The notes beneath the pieces were generated by a model that saw nothing but the letters and a program-made list of their open reading frames with translations, was not told the DNA's origin and did not search any database. A DNA stretch of 64,000 bases from Thermoflexus hugenholtzii JAD2. Its GTDB lineage: Bacteria > Chloroflexota > Dehalococcoidia > UBA2979. Of this stretch, positions 51,663 to 59,580 are shown piece after piece. Both the position numbers and the translations under genes were made by a program. How positions within the stretch are numbered: the stretch's first letter is position 1; every line of letters starts with the position of its first letter. The stretch covers positions 1-64,000 of the forward strand of contig CAMDNW010000003.1 of assembly GCA_945903275.1 (NCBI GenBank). The letters are read 5' to 3'.

Positions 51663-51956
51663 ATGTTCGGCATCCCACCTCGCCTGCTCGTCACCGCCGC
51701 GATCCTGCTCGCGCCCGCCATCGCCATCTCCTATCTGGTGGCCGAAGGCGATATCCGCGTCGCCGCCTACGTCTTCCTCCCCTTCACCGCCATGTCGCTG
51801 CTCTCCTTCCTGCTCTCCCGCCGCATCGCCAGCCGCTGGGCCCCGCCCCCCGCCAAACCCCTAGGCCCCACCTACATCGAGCCATCCACCGACCGCCCCG
51901 AGCACGTCCAGCGCCGCCGCGAGCGCCGCCGCGAGCGCCGCCGTCCGCGCCGCTAG
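51663..51956 (+). CDS. Small membrane protein with an Arg-rich tail
   Basis: A 97-aa protein with two transmembrane helices ('LLVTAAILLAPAIAISYLV' and 'VAAYVFLPFTAMSLLSFLL') and a very basic C-terminus (repeated RRRER). The start ATG 51663 is marked by TACCAT six bases upstream; the track ORF begins at 51498 inside menF's region. No family recognised. It is divergent from menF and its stop is three bases from that of the convergent serine hydrolase. Confidence 0.7.
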   Translation: MFGIPPRLLVTAAILLAPAIAISYLVAEGDIRVAAYVFLPFTAMSLLSFLLSRRIASRWAPPPAKPLGPTYIEPSTDRPEHVQRRRERRRERRRPRR

Positions 51957-51959
51957 CCC

Positions 51960-53039
51960 TTACCCCTCACACGCCCCCAGAATCGCCAGCGCCATTTCGG
52001 CGTACCGTAGCGCCACCACGCCCGGCTCATGCAGCCCGTTCGTCAGATACGCCGCCGCGATTCCCCGCTCCGGGTCGCACCATCCCACCGTCGACTGCTG
52101 CCCGAAGTGCCCGAACGCCCCCGGCATGTCCAGCGGCGGATACCCGCCCACCAGAAACCCGAGGCCATACGCCGCCGGGTACCCACTCGTCCGGTCGCGT
52201 AGCGTCGAGGCATGTACGCGCGTCGCCTCCCGCACCGTCTCATCACGCAGTACCCGCACTCCATCCAGCGACCCGCCCTGTTCGAGCATCGCGTAGAACC
52301 GTGCGAGTGCCTCAGCAGTGCCGAGCCCGTTACCCGCCGGGATCTGCGCCCGCAGCGTCGCCGCCGCATTGAAGCGCTCCACCATCTCGCTCGTTCGCCG
52401 CTCACTCCCCTCAGGGTCGTCGAACGTCACCTCCGACATCGCCTCCACTCGCACCACGCTACCGAGGTCGTCCGTCCCCAGTGACGCCTCCATCCTCAGC
52501 GGCCCGAACACCTCGTCGCGCATGAACTCGCGAGGCATCCGCCCGTCCGCCCGCCGCATCACCTCGCCCAGCACAAACCCGTACGTCACCGGGTGATAGC
52601 CAATCACCGTCCCCGGTGCCCAGTCTGCTTCGATGCCTGCCGTCACCGCCATCACCGCCGCCCAATCGCCGATGCGCGTCCAGTCGAACCCGCGCGGAAA
52701 CACCGGGAACCCACCTTGGTGCGTGAGCACATGCCGGGGCGTGCACGCCCCCTTGTCGCCGTGAGCAAACTCGGGCCACACCTCCGCCATCGGTGTATCG
52801 AGGTCGATCAGCCCCCGCTCCGCTAGCAGCAGCACGCACACCGCCGTCACCGGCTTCGTCGCCGAGAACCACAGCATCCGCGCATGCGCATCGCTCGCCG
52901 CGCCCAATCGCACGTCGCACTGCAACACGCCGTCGCGATACACCGCGACCTGCGCACCCGTCTGCCATCCCTGCTCGATGTGTGCCCGCGCGACCGCTTC
53001 AATCGCGCGGATGCCTGCCGCTGTCAGTCGCCGAGGCAG
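51960..53039 (-). CDS. Serine hydrolase, class C beta-lactamase family
   Basis: A beta-lactamase/D-aminopeptidase-like hydrolase of 327 aa from the track's GTG (52943), or about 359 aa from the start used here. The nucleophile motif is 'FSATKPVTAV' (SxxK), and YHP in 'VIGYHPVTYGFVLG' takes the place of YxN. 'FGHFGQQSTVGWCDPERGI' matches the usual C-terminal HxG motif. Coding similarity continues upstream of 52943 ('IEAVARAHIEQGWQTGAQVAVYRDG'), yet no ATG, GTG or TTG is in frame before a TGA. A CTG at 53039 has GGAG seven bases upstream and is my best start; a missing base upstream is the alternative. Likely an esterase or peptidase. Confidence 0.8.
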   Translation of the reverse strand: MPRRLTAAGIRAIEAVARAHIEQGWQTGAQVAVYRDGVLQCDVRLGAASDAHARMLWFSATKPVTAVCVLLLAERGLIDLDTPMAEVWPEFAHGDKGACTPRHVLTHQGGFPVFPRGFDWTRIGDWAAVMAVTAGIEADWAPGTVIGYHPVTYGFVLGEVMRRADGRMPREFMRDEVFGPLRMEASLGTDDLGSVVRVEAMSEVTFDDPEGSERRTSEMVERFNAAATLRAQIPAGNGLGTAEALARFYAMLEQGGSLDGVRVLRDETVREATRVHASTLRDRTSGYPAAYGLGFLVGGYPPLDMPGAFGHFGQQSTVGWCDPERGIAAAYLTNGLHEPGVVALRYAEMALAILGACEG

Positions 53040-53043
53040 CCCG

Positions 53044-53421
53044 CTACTCCGTCAGCAGCACGACGTGACTGGAATGGTGATGCGCCATTCGCCACTCGCC
53101 GTCCTCGCGCGCAAAGACGTTCGTCACCACGATCGCCGCCCCCGCCACAAACTCCCGCCCCACAGTGAATGCGAGATCACCCACCAGCGTCACTTGATCG
53201 GTGACCCCGACCACCCGAGGCTGCTCCGGGTTGAGCAGGATCGCTTCCCACGTCGTCATCACCTCGTCGCGCGTGGTAAGCAACGAACCCAGCGGATGCA
53301 CACACGCCACCGGCACGGCGCGCGCCCACAGCGCATCCATCGCTTCGATGTCTTTGCCCGCGAACGCCGCATAGAACATGCGGTTCGCGTCCAACACACG
53401 CTGTTCATCGCCCTCAGTCAT
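53044..53421 (-). CDS. SnoaL/NTF2-like protein (DUF4440-type)
   Basis: A 125-aa alpha+beta cone-fold protein of the SnoaL/ketosteroid-isomerase-like superfamily. The pattern 'VLDANRMFYAAFAGKDIEAMDALWA' at the N-terminus and 'FAREDGEWRMAHHHSSHV' at the C-terminus is typical of the small stress-associated members. I use ATG 53421 (MTEGDEQRV) instead of the track's 53445. It lies in a leftward run: quinone oxidoreductase, DUF1761 pseudogene, this gene, serine hydrolase. Role unknown. Confidence 0.82.
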   Translation of the reverse strand: MTEGDEQRVLDANRMFYAAFAGKDIEAMDALWARAVPVACVHPLGSLLTTRDEVMTTWEAILLNPEQPRVVGVTDQVTLVGDLAFTVGREFVAGAAIVVTNVFAREDGEWRMAHHHSSHVVLLTE

Positions 53422-53428
53422 CGTCGCA

Positions 53429-53824
53429 CTACGGCCACAGCGCAATGATCGCGCCTATCACCGCAAACGCGAGCACGGTGTACCCGTTGTTGATCGCGAA
53501 CAGTCACAGTGAACGCCACCAACTTCGTGTGATCCGACACCATGAGACCCACACCGAGCAGCACCCCGACTCCGATACCCTCGATGATGTTGTTCGCACC
53601 CGACCACGCGATCACCACCGCAATCACCGCCGCCGTCGCCACCATGACCACCGCCTGCACCACCATCGCGATCGGCGTGCTGCTGCTCATCTGCTCTTGC
53701 GACAGGTTCACGAGGCGCGCCTACGTGTTCGAGAACAACACTGGCGAGTACCAGATCGCCCCACCACATACGCAATAAACGCTGCCACCATGACCGCGAC
53801 CCAGTTCAGATCGACAGAGTGCAT
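53429..53824 (-). pseudogene. DUF1761-family membrane protein with three lesions
   Basis: The minus strand encodes a four-helix DUF1761-type protein in pieces. It starts at ATG 53824 (SD AAAGGG) as MHSVDLNWVAVMVAAFIAYV. A run of four G (53759-53762) where five are expected shifts the frame before 'AIWYSPVLFSNT'. Then TAG (53721-53723) stands where Trp is expected. The middle part 'VVMVATAAVIAVVIAWSG' to 'VSDHTKLVAFTV' follows, and an extra base near 53506 moves to the last frame, 'LFAINNGYTVLAFAVIGAII' ending ALWP. The protein is readable throughout once corrected. It sits between the quinone oxidoreductase and SnoaL-like genes in one direction. Confidence 0.7.
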
Positions 53825-53851
53825 GTCACAGCCCTTTCGCGTGTTCCTGCG

Positions 53852-54841
53852 CTAGTCCGCGTCATGCCGTAGCACGATCTTCCCGAAGTTCGCGTTCGTC
53901 TCCATGTATCGGTGCGCATCAGATACCTCGGCCAGTGCGTACACCCGATCCACCACCGGCACGAGGCGCTCCGAGGCGAACAGCGGCACCCATCGCTTCG
54001 CGAACGCTTGCGTCAGTGCTGCTTTTTCTTCCAGCGGCCGGGATCGCAGCAGCGTCCCATGCACGCGCGCCCGCTTCCCCATCAGCGCACCCAATTCCAC
54101 TTCGACCTTCGACCCGCCCAGCGTGCCGACGATCACCATCCGCCCCCGCATCGCCAGTGCCGCAAGGTTCTGGTTCCAGTACGGCCCGCCGATGACATCT
54201 AGGATCACATCAACCCCGCGCCGCTCTGTCCGCGCGCGCACCACCTCCGCAAAGTCTTCGTCCTTGTAGTTGATTCCCACGTTCAGCCCGAGTTCGCCCG
54301 CCTGCGCCAGCTTCTCCGCCGAACCCGCCGTCCCAAACACCCGGCACCCCGCCGCCGAGGCCAACTGCACCGCCGCCGACCCCACGCCCGACCCCACCGC
54401 GTGTACGAGCGTGCTCTCTCCCGGCTGCAGCTCGCACTGTCCGAACATCGCGTCGAACGCGGTCAGGAACACCTCGGGAATACTCGCCGCCTGCTCGAAC
54501 GTCAGGTTTGCCGGGATCGCCATCAGCATCCGTTCATGTACCACGATCCGCGACCCGTACCCGCCGCCCGCCAGCAGAGCCATCACCCGATCGCCCGGCT
54601 TCACCGCCGTCACATTCGCGCCGGTCTCGATCACCTCGCCCGCCATTTCGAGGCCCGGCAGGTCGTCGCGCGTACCCGCAGGCCCCGGATACCTCCCCCG
54701 CCGCTGCAAGAGGTCTGCCCGGTTCAGCGCCGTCGCCCGCACCGCCACCAGCGCCTCCTCCGGCCCCGGCTGCGGGTCAGGCAATTCCTGAATCGCGAAC
54801 ACATCCGCGTCGCCCGGGGTCGTAATCACCGCTGCTCGCAT
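53852..54841 (-). CDS. NAD(P)H:quinone oxidoreductase-like MDR-superfamily protein (PIG3-type)
   Basis: A 329-aa zinc-free medium-chain dehydrogenase/reductase. 'ALNRADLLQRRGRYPGPAG' is the TP53I3/PIG3 subgroup signature, 'GLEMAGEVIETG' and 'AVGSGVGSAAVQLASAAG' (NADPH-binding turn) follow. Family members reduce quinones with NADPH. SD GGAGGGG precedes the ATG. It heads the leftward group with the DUF1761 pseudogene, SnoaL-like and serine-hydrolase genes, and is divergent from the Lon-like protease. Confidence 0.9.
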   Translation of the reverse strand: MRAAVITTPGDADVFAIQELPDPQPGPEEALVAVRATALNRADLLQRRGRYPGPAGTRDDLPGLEMAGEVIETGANVTAVKPGDRVMALLAGGGYGSRIVVHERMLMAIPANLTFEQAASIPEVFLTAFDAMFGQCELQPGESTLVHAVGSGVGSAAVQLASAAGCRVFGTAGSAEKLAQAGELGLNVGINYKDEDFAEVVRARTERRGVDVILDVIGGPYWNQNLAALAMRGRMVIVGTLGGSKVEVELGALMGKRARVHGTLLRSRPLEEKAALTQAFAKRWVPLFASERLVPVVDRVYALAEVSDAHRYMETNANFGKIVLRHDAD

Positions 54842-54948
54842 ATCCCCTCCTCTATCGCCCGCATGCTAGCACCCGCCCCGTCTCACACCCCACGCACCCG
54901 GGCCGCAACAGGCCACAGTGTTACCATCCTCAGGGCCATGACACAGCA

Positions 54949-57609
54949 ATGAAGGGACAGGCCATGCCCGACCTGCGAACTGAGCGTCGCGTCAATGCCG
55001 ATCGACTCGACGGCGCATGCGACCCAGCAATGCTCCCCTTCCGCACCACCGAGGAACTACACCCGCTCGAAGCGATCTTCGGCCAGGAACGCGCCGTCCG
55101 CGCAATCGAGTTCGCGCTCGGCATGGGTGCAAATGGCTACAATCTCTACGCTGCCGGCCACGATGGTCTTGGCAAGCACACCATCGTACAGGCATTCCTC
55201 CGTCGCCACGCCGCCCAGATCGACCCGCCTGCAGAGTGGGTCTACGTTCACAATTTCGAGGATACCGACCGCCCCATCGCTATCTCCCTCCCCACCGGCC
55301 AAGCCCACCCATTCGCCGCCGCGGTCGCAGAGGCCGTCCAGCAGGCCGCCGACGAACTGCGCCAGACCTTCGAATCCGACCCCTACGTCCTCCAGCGGCA
55401 AGAACTCCGGCGTTCACTGGAGACAGAACGCGCCGACCTGATCGGCTTGCTCCAGCAGCAGGCGCTCAGCCTCGGCTTCGCGCTACAAATGGGGCCACAG
55501 GGCATCGTCACTGCCCCTGTCGAAGATGGCCAGCCGATCACCGACGAGCAGTTCGCCGCCCTCACCGACGAGCGCCGCAAGGAGATCACCGCCAACGCTC
55601 AACGGCTAGACCGCGTGGTCCAGGAGTCTCTGCTGCGCATGCGCAGCCTCGAACGCGATCAGCAGCAGCAGGTACAAACCCTCGACAAGCAAGTCGCGGC
55701 CTTCGCCGTCGATCACCACTTCCAGTCCATCCTCGAGCGCTGGGGCGGCGACCGTGAGATTCAGCAGTTCATCGAGTCCGTACATGCAGATATGATTCAG
55801 GAGCACGCACGCTTCCGCGCCGCGCAGCAGCCAGGCGCCATGATGCCCGCCATGACCCCAGTCGCCTCGCAACAGGCTGACCTCATCCACCGGTACGAGG
55901 TCAACGTCCTTGTCGCCCGCAGCCTCACGCACGGCGGCCCCGTCGTAGTCGAGCGCAACCCCACCTACTACAACCTCATCGGCCGCATCGAGCACACCGG
56001 CGGCCTCGGCGGCATGAACACCGACCACACCATGGTGCGCGCTGGCTCACTGCTGCTCGCCAACGGCGGCTACATCGTCCTTAGCATGCGCGACCTTGTC
56101 GCCAACCCACAAGCATACGAGGCGCTCAAGCGGGCCCTCGCCCTCCGCGCCGTCGCCATCGAGAACCTGAATGAAATGCAGGGCGTCGTACCCACTCTCG
56201 GCCTTCGTCCCGAACCGATCCCTCTCGACGTCAAAGTCGCCATCGTCGGCGACGGAGCGCTCTACGCCTCCCTTCTCCGCTACGACCCCGACTTCCGCGA
56301 ACTCTTCCGCGTCAAAGCCGATTTCGAGATCGATTTCGAACGCACGCACGACAACATCCTCGGCCTGGCCTCTGTCGTGCGCGCGCAGTGCGAGCAGGCC
56401 AGCCTCCGCCACTTCACCAACGATGGGGTAGCCCGACTCGTCGAGCACTCATCGCGCATAGTAGAAGACCAGCGCCGCCTCTCCGCGAACATGGGCACCT
56501 TTGTAGACATCATTCGCCAGTCCGACTACTGGGCTGCCCAGGACGGGGCAACGGTCGTCGAGGCGAAACACGTCGGCCGCGCCCTGGCCGAACTCGAGTA
56601 CCGCTCCTCGCTCGTCCGCGACCGCATGCAGCAGATGATCGTTGACGGCTCCATGTTCATCACTACCACCGGGGCGGTCGTCGGCCAGGTCAACGGCCTC
56701 TCCGTCTACGACCTCGGCGACATCTCCTTCGGCCGTCCCTCGCGCATCACCTGCATCACCTCCGCCGGCCGCGGCACCATCGTCAATATCGAGCGCGAGA
56801 CGGAGATGGCTGGTCCTATCCACAACAAGGGCTTCATGATCCTGCGTGGCTTCCTCGCCGACCGCTTCGGCCAGAATCGTGCACTCGCCCTTAACGCCAG
56901 CATGACCTTCGAGCAACTCTACGGCGGCATTGAGGGCGACTCCGCCTCTTCCACCGAGATATATGCGTTGCTCTCCTCCCTCTCCAGCGTCCCCATCACG
57001 CAGTCCTTCGCCGTCACCGGATCCGTTAATCAGCTCGGCGAAGTGCAGCCCATCGGCGGCGCGACCGCCAAGATCGAAGGCTTCTACGATGTCTGCCACG
57101 CCCGTGGCCTGGACGGCACGCAGGGCGTGATGATCCCCCACACCAACGTCCCCAACGTCGTCCTCCGCCCCGAGGTCGCTCAGGCTATCCGCGACGGCAA
57201 GTTCCATGTCTGGTCTGTCGAGACCATCGAGCAGGGCATCGAAGTACTCACCGGCGTCCCCGCCGGCATCCGCGGCCCCGACGGCAAGTACCCCGCAGAC
57301 ACCATCTTCCGCCGCGTCGAAGACCGCCTCGACGAGTTCGAGCAGGCCCTCAAACTCCACGAGTCTTCCACCATTCCCACCGAGGCCGCCCATCCCGGCC
57401 AGCAGCCCGCCCCACCCCCCAACCTACCCGGCACCCCGCCCCCGCCCCCGCCCCCGCCCCCTATCCAGGTATGCTCAGCCGAGGCGCCCTGGGCCCGCCG
57501 ACCCGCGCCCCCTCATCACCCTCGACCTCGCCGGCGTCAGCTGCGATCCGCCCTTCGGCATCAACCTCGGCATCAGCGCGGACTTCCTCGACCCCGCCGC
57601 ACCACCTAG
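54949..57609 (+). CDS. LonB-type ATP-dependent protease (AAA_32 plus Lon S16 domain)
   Basis: An 886-aa Lon-family protease without the classic Lon N-terminal substrate domain. An AAA domain has Walker A-like GHDGLGKHT near residue 72, followed by a long coiled-coil insertion (about residues 150-290), 'ANGGYIVLSMRDLVANPQAYEALKRAL', and the S16 proteolytic domain. The catalytic Ser is in 'IEGDSASSTEIYALLSSLS' and the Lys in 'GGATAKIEGF'. The start may be ATG 54949 or 54964 (MPDLRTERRV), the latter with AAGGGA upstream. The C-terminus has a poly-proline tail, and the last 45 codons overlap the next gene in another frame, so the true stop may have been lost at the C runs near 57440-57460. Confidence 0.9.
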   Translation: MKGQAMPDLRTERRVNADRLDGACDPAMLPFRTTEELHPLEAIFGQERAVRAIEFALGMGANGYNLYAAGHDGLGKHTIVQAFLRRHAAQIDPPAEWVYVHNFEDTDRPIAISLPTGQAHPFAAAVAEAVQQAADELRQTFESDPYVLQRQELRRSLETERADLIGLLQQQALSLGFALQMGPQGIVTAPVEDGQPITDEQFAALTDERRKEITANAQRLDRVVQESLLRMRSLERDQQQQVQTLDKQVAAFAVDHHFQSILERWGGDREIQQFIESVHADMIQEHARFRAAQQPGAMMPAMTPVASQQADLIHRYEVNVLVARSLTHGGPVVVERNPTYYNLIGRIEHTGGLGGMNTDHTMVRAGSLLLANGGYIVLSMRDLVANPQAYEALKRALALRAVAIENLNEMQGVVPTLGLRPEPIPLDVKVAIVGDGALYASLLRYDPDFRELFRVKADFEIDFERTHDNILGLASVVRAQCEQASLRHFTNDGVARLVEHSSRIVEDQRRLSANMGTFVDIIRQSDYWAAQDGATVVEAKHVGRALAELEYRSSLVRDRMQQMIVDGSMFITTTGAVVGQVNGLSVYDLGDISFGRPSRITCITSAGRGTIVNIERETEMAGPIHNKGFMILRGFLADRFGQNRALALNASMTFEQLYGGIEGDSASSTEIYALLSSLSSVPITQSFAVTGSVNQLGEVQPIGGATAKIEGFYDVCHARGLDGTQGVMIPHTNVPNVVLRPEVAQAIRDGKFHVWSVETIEQGIEVLTGVPAGIRGPDGKYPADTIFRRVEDRLDEFEQALKLHESSTIPTEAAHPGQQPAPPPNLPGTPPPPPPPPPIQVCSAEAPWARRPAPPHHPRPRRRQLRSALRHQPRHQRGLPRPRRTT

Positions 57610-58066
57610 GCCCGCGCGCGTCCCCCCGCGCTGGTTCTCCGCCCCCGCCGACGCCCTCCGCTTCAACCTCCGCCGCCCCATCCCCGGTGTCGCTCAGGCC
57701 CTCCGCGACCTCCACGAGGTTCGCACCATCTACCTGCTCACCGGCCGCCGCACCGTACCGCTCGCATGGCTCCGCCGCCACGGCATCGAGGCACACCTCG
57801 ACCGCGTCCTCATCAACGACACTGCACTCCGCAGCCCGCACTTCAAACTCGATGCCCTCGTCCGTCTCGGCGCGCAGGAACACGTCGACGACGACGGCCG
57901 CACCGCCCAACTGCTCGCCGAACGCCCACATGCGCGCATATACCTCTGCGACTGGCCCCGCAACCGCAACGCCCGTTACGCCGAGACCATCACCCGCGTC
58001 GCCAACCTCGCCGATGCCGTCCGCCTCATCCGCGAGCGCGAAGGCGCACCCGGCCCCCGCCTCTAG
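57471..58066 (+). pseudogene. HAD-like hydrolase with a 5' frameshift
   Basis: The reading frame from about 57513 encodes a HAD-like phosphatase: motif I region 'LITLDLAGVSCDPP', 'TIYLLTGRRTVPLAWLRRHG' (motif II area), a Lys in 'SPHFKLDALV', and 'HVDDDGRTAQLLAE' with the motif IV Asp residues. This frame has no start codon. ATG 57471 (MLSRGALGPPTRAP) is in another frame and would join it if the run of five C at 57508-57512 were six. The motif I Asp pattern is D-L-A in place of DxD, so catalysis is uncertain. It overlaps the Lon 3' end. Confidence 0.6.
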
Positions 58067-58506
58067 CCCGCGCTTGCTGCCGCTTCCACGCGCGCCTTCA
58101 GCGCGCGGTTCATCGCCGCAAAGTCTCGCCCCATCGCCGTGATCAGCCACCCCAGCAACGGCACGAGAACATCCGAAAACCGCTCGGAATGCACAAACCT
58201 CACCCGCCCCTCACCCGCCACCTCGATGCGAAACGAGTGCTCCCCATCGAACAGCCCGCGCACCACTAGCGTCCCCAGTCACCGCAACTCGCGCGGCGCA
58301 TCCACAGCCAGCAATCGAGGACGCATCGCCATCGTTCGCCCCCGGCCCATCGAGAACTGCACCACCAACCGCTCACCTACCGCAGGCTCTCTGGCAACAC
58401 TCCGCAGCGACGGATTCCACTCCGGATACCGCGAAAAATCCGTCAGCATCTCCCACACCCGCAGCGCAGGCGCAGCAATCTCAATCTCCGTATGCAACTC
58501 CCGCAC
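58063..58506 (-). pseudogene. SRPBCC family protein interrupted by an in-frame TGA
   Basis: One frame from GTG 58506 to the stop near 58063 encodes a complete SRPBCC protein of about 147 aa: 'LHTEIEIAAPALRVWEMLTD', 'YPEWNPSLRSVAREPAVGERL', then 'GLFDGEHSFRIEVAGEGR' and 'DFAAMNRALKARVEAAA'. A TGA at 58279-58281, after 'APREL R', sits where homologues have Trp. The track splits it into two ORFs. Only a single base change (TGG to TGA) separates it from an intact gene. It is convergent with the HAD-like gene. The family binds hydrophobic ligands; the role here is unknown. Confidence 0.7.
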
Positions 58507-58510
58507 CCTG

Positions 58511-58731
58511 CTACACCCACACCGTGACGAATTCACTCCATGCTGCTGGTTCCGGCATCGGCTCGGCTGACTCACGCATCAATTCCAAATGCAACCCAAT
58601 CGCCTCGCGCATCAACTGCTCAACTTCTTCGCGCGTATCACCTGCTGCGATGCACCCCGGAAGACCGGACACATATGCCGAGTAGTTGCCCGGCGCCTTC
58701 TCAAACACGGCCGCGTAGTGGACTTCTTCAT
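58511..58731 (-). CDS. HicB-like protein, 5' end uncertain
   Basis: About 70 aa matching the HicB N-terminal domain: 'VHYAAVFEKAPGNYSAYVSGLPGCIAAGDTREE' and 'LMREAIGLHLELM' are characteristic. In type II systems HicB is the antitoxin to HicA, but no HicA gene is next to it, and no DNA-binding tail is present, so it is probably a solitary HicB-like protein. The ATG at 58731, just after the upstream stop, is one base out of frame with the domain; GTG 58708 is in frame but cuts into it. A one-base loss at the start would explain this. Confidence 0.6.
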
Positions 58732-58733
58732 CG

Positions 58734-59522
58734 CTAGACCTTCGCCCCCAGCCGCCGCAGCAATTCGAGGCACGCCCCCGGCGCGCCTGCCGCATACGCC
58801 GGCACACGCACTTGCTGCGGCGACAGCCGCAGCGGCTTGCCGTTGAACATCGTCAGCGACCCGCCCACCGCTTCGAGGACTGCGACGCCCCCCGCGACAT
58901 CCCACACCGATCGCGGCCCCGTCGAGAAGTACACGTCCGCCCGCCCGTCCGCCGCGTGGACTAATTTCACCACCGCCGACCCGCACGGGTACACGTCCCA
59001 CGGCAACTGGCGCTGTATCCCGTTCCGCTCATAGTCGTTCCGTGACACCACCACGCGCTGTACCGCCCGCTCCGCCGGCAGCATCGCCATCGCCTCGCCG
59101 TTCCGCCGCGCCTCACGCCGATCGCCATCGAGCAGCCCGGACATCACCACGCTGTCCGTAGGCAGCCCCGCCGCGCCAAGCACGAGCACGTCCCCCACAA
59201 ACAGCCCCACTGACACCCCGAACTCCGGCAACCGGCGCACGAACTCCCGCGTCCCGTCCAGCGGGTCGACCACCCACGTCGGCTCTCCGTGGATCAGCGG
59301 TGCTTTCTGCTTCGACTCTTCCGAAAGCCAATGCGCCCCCGGGATCAGCGGCATCAGCATCCGCTGCAACACATCGTCCGCCGCGTAGTCGGCCTCCGTG
59401 ACCGGCCCGTCCCACCCTTTTTGCCGCACGCGCATCCGGGGCTGCCGCGCTACTTCCAGGATCGCCTCGCCCGCCGCGCGCACCGCCGCCTCAAGCCCCT
59501 CGCGTACCGCGTCGAGATCCAT
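58734..59522 (-). CDS. Inositol-monophosphatase-family phosphatase
   Basis: A 262-aa Li+-sensitive-type phosphatase of the IMPase/CysQ/HisN superfamily. Metal motifs are 'LSEESKQ', 'WVVDPLDGTREFVRR' and 'SVWDVAGGVAVLEAVGG', in the right order. Substrates in the family include inositol phosphate, PAP and histidinol phosphate, and cannot be separated here. The start ATG 59522 (MDLDAVREG) is set inside the track ORF (59744), whose extra residues are antisense to glcD. It is divergent from glcD with a 58-base gap, and the HicB-like gene follows after two bases. Confidence 0.88.
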   Translation of the reverse strand: MDLDAVREGLEAAVRAAGEAILEVARQPRMRVRQKGWDGPVTEADYAADDVLQRMLMPLIPGAHWLSEESKQKAPLIHGEPTWVVDPLDGTREFVRRLPEFGVSVGLFVGDVLVLGAAGLPTDSVVMSGLLDGDRREARRNGEAMAMLPAERAVQRVVVSRNDYERNGIQRQLPWDVYPCGSAVVKLVHAADGRADVYFSTGPRSVWDVAGGVAVLEAVGGSLTMFNGKPLRLSPQQVRVPAYAAGAPGACLELLRRLGAKV

Positions 59523-59580
59523 GTCATAGCCATTGATGTGGGAGGTTGGCACTCCCTCAGATGCTACACTCACGCGCACA

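Noticed and set aside
53721-58281. TAG/TGA as recoded sense codons (Trp)
   Set aside because: Both are used as normal stops by many intact genes here, so lesions or errors are the simpler explanation.
58511-58731. A HicAB toxin-antitoxin system
   Set aside because: No HicA-type toxin gene lies on either side; upstream is an IMPase and downstream an SRPBCC pseudogene.
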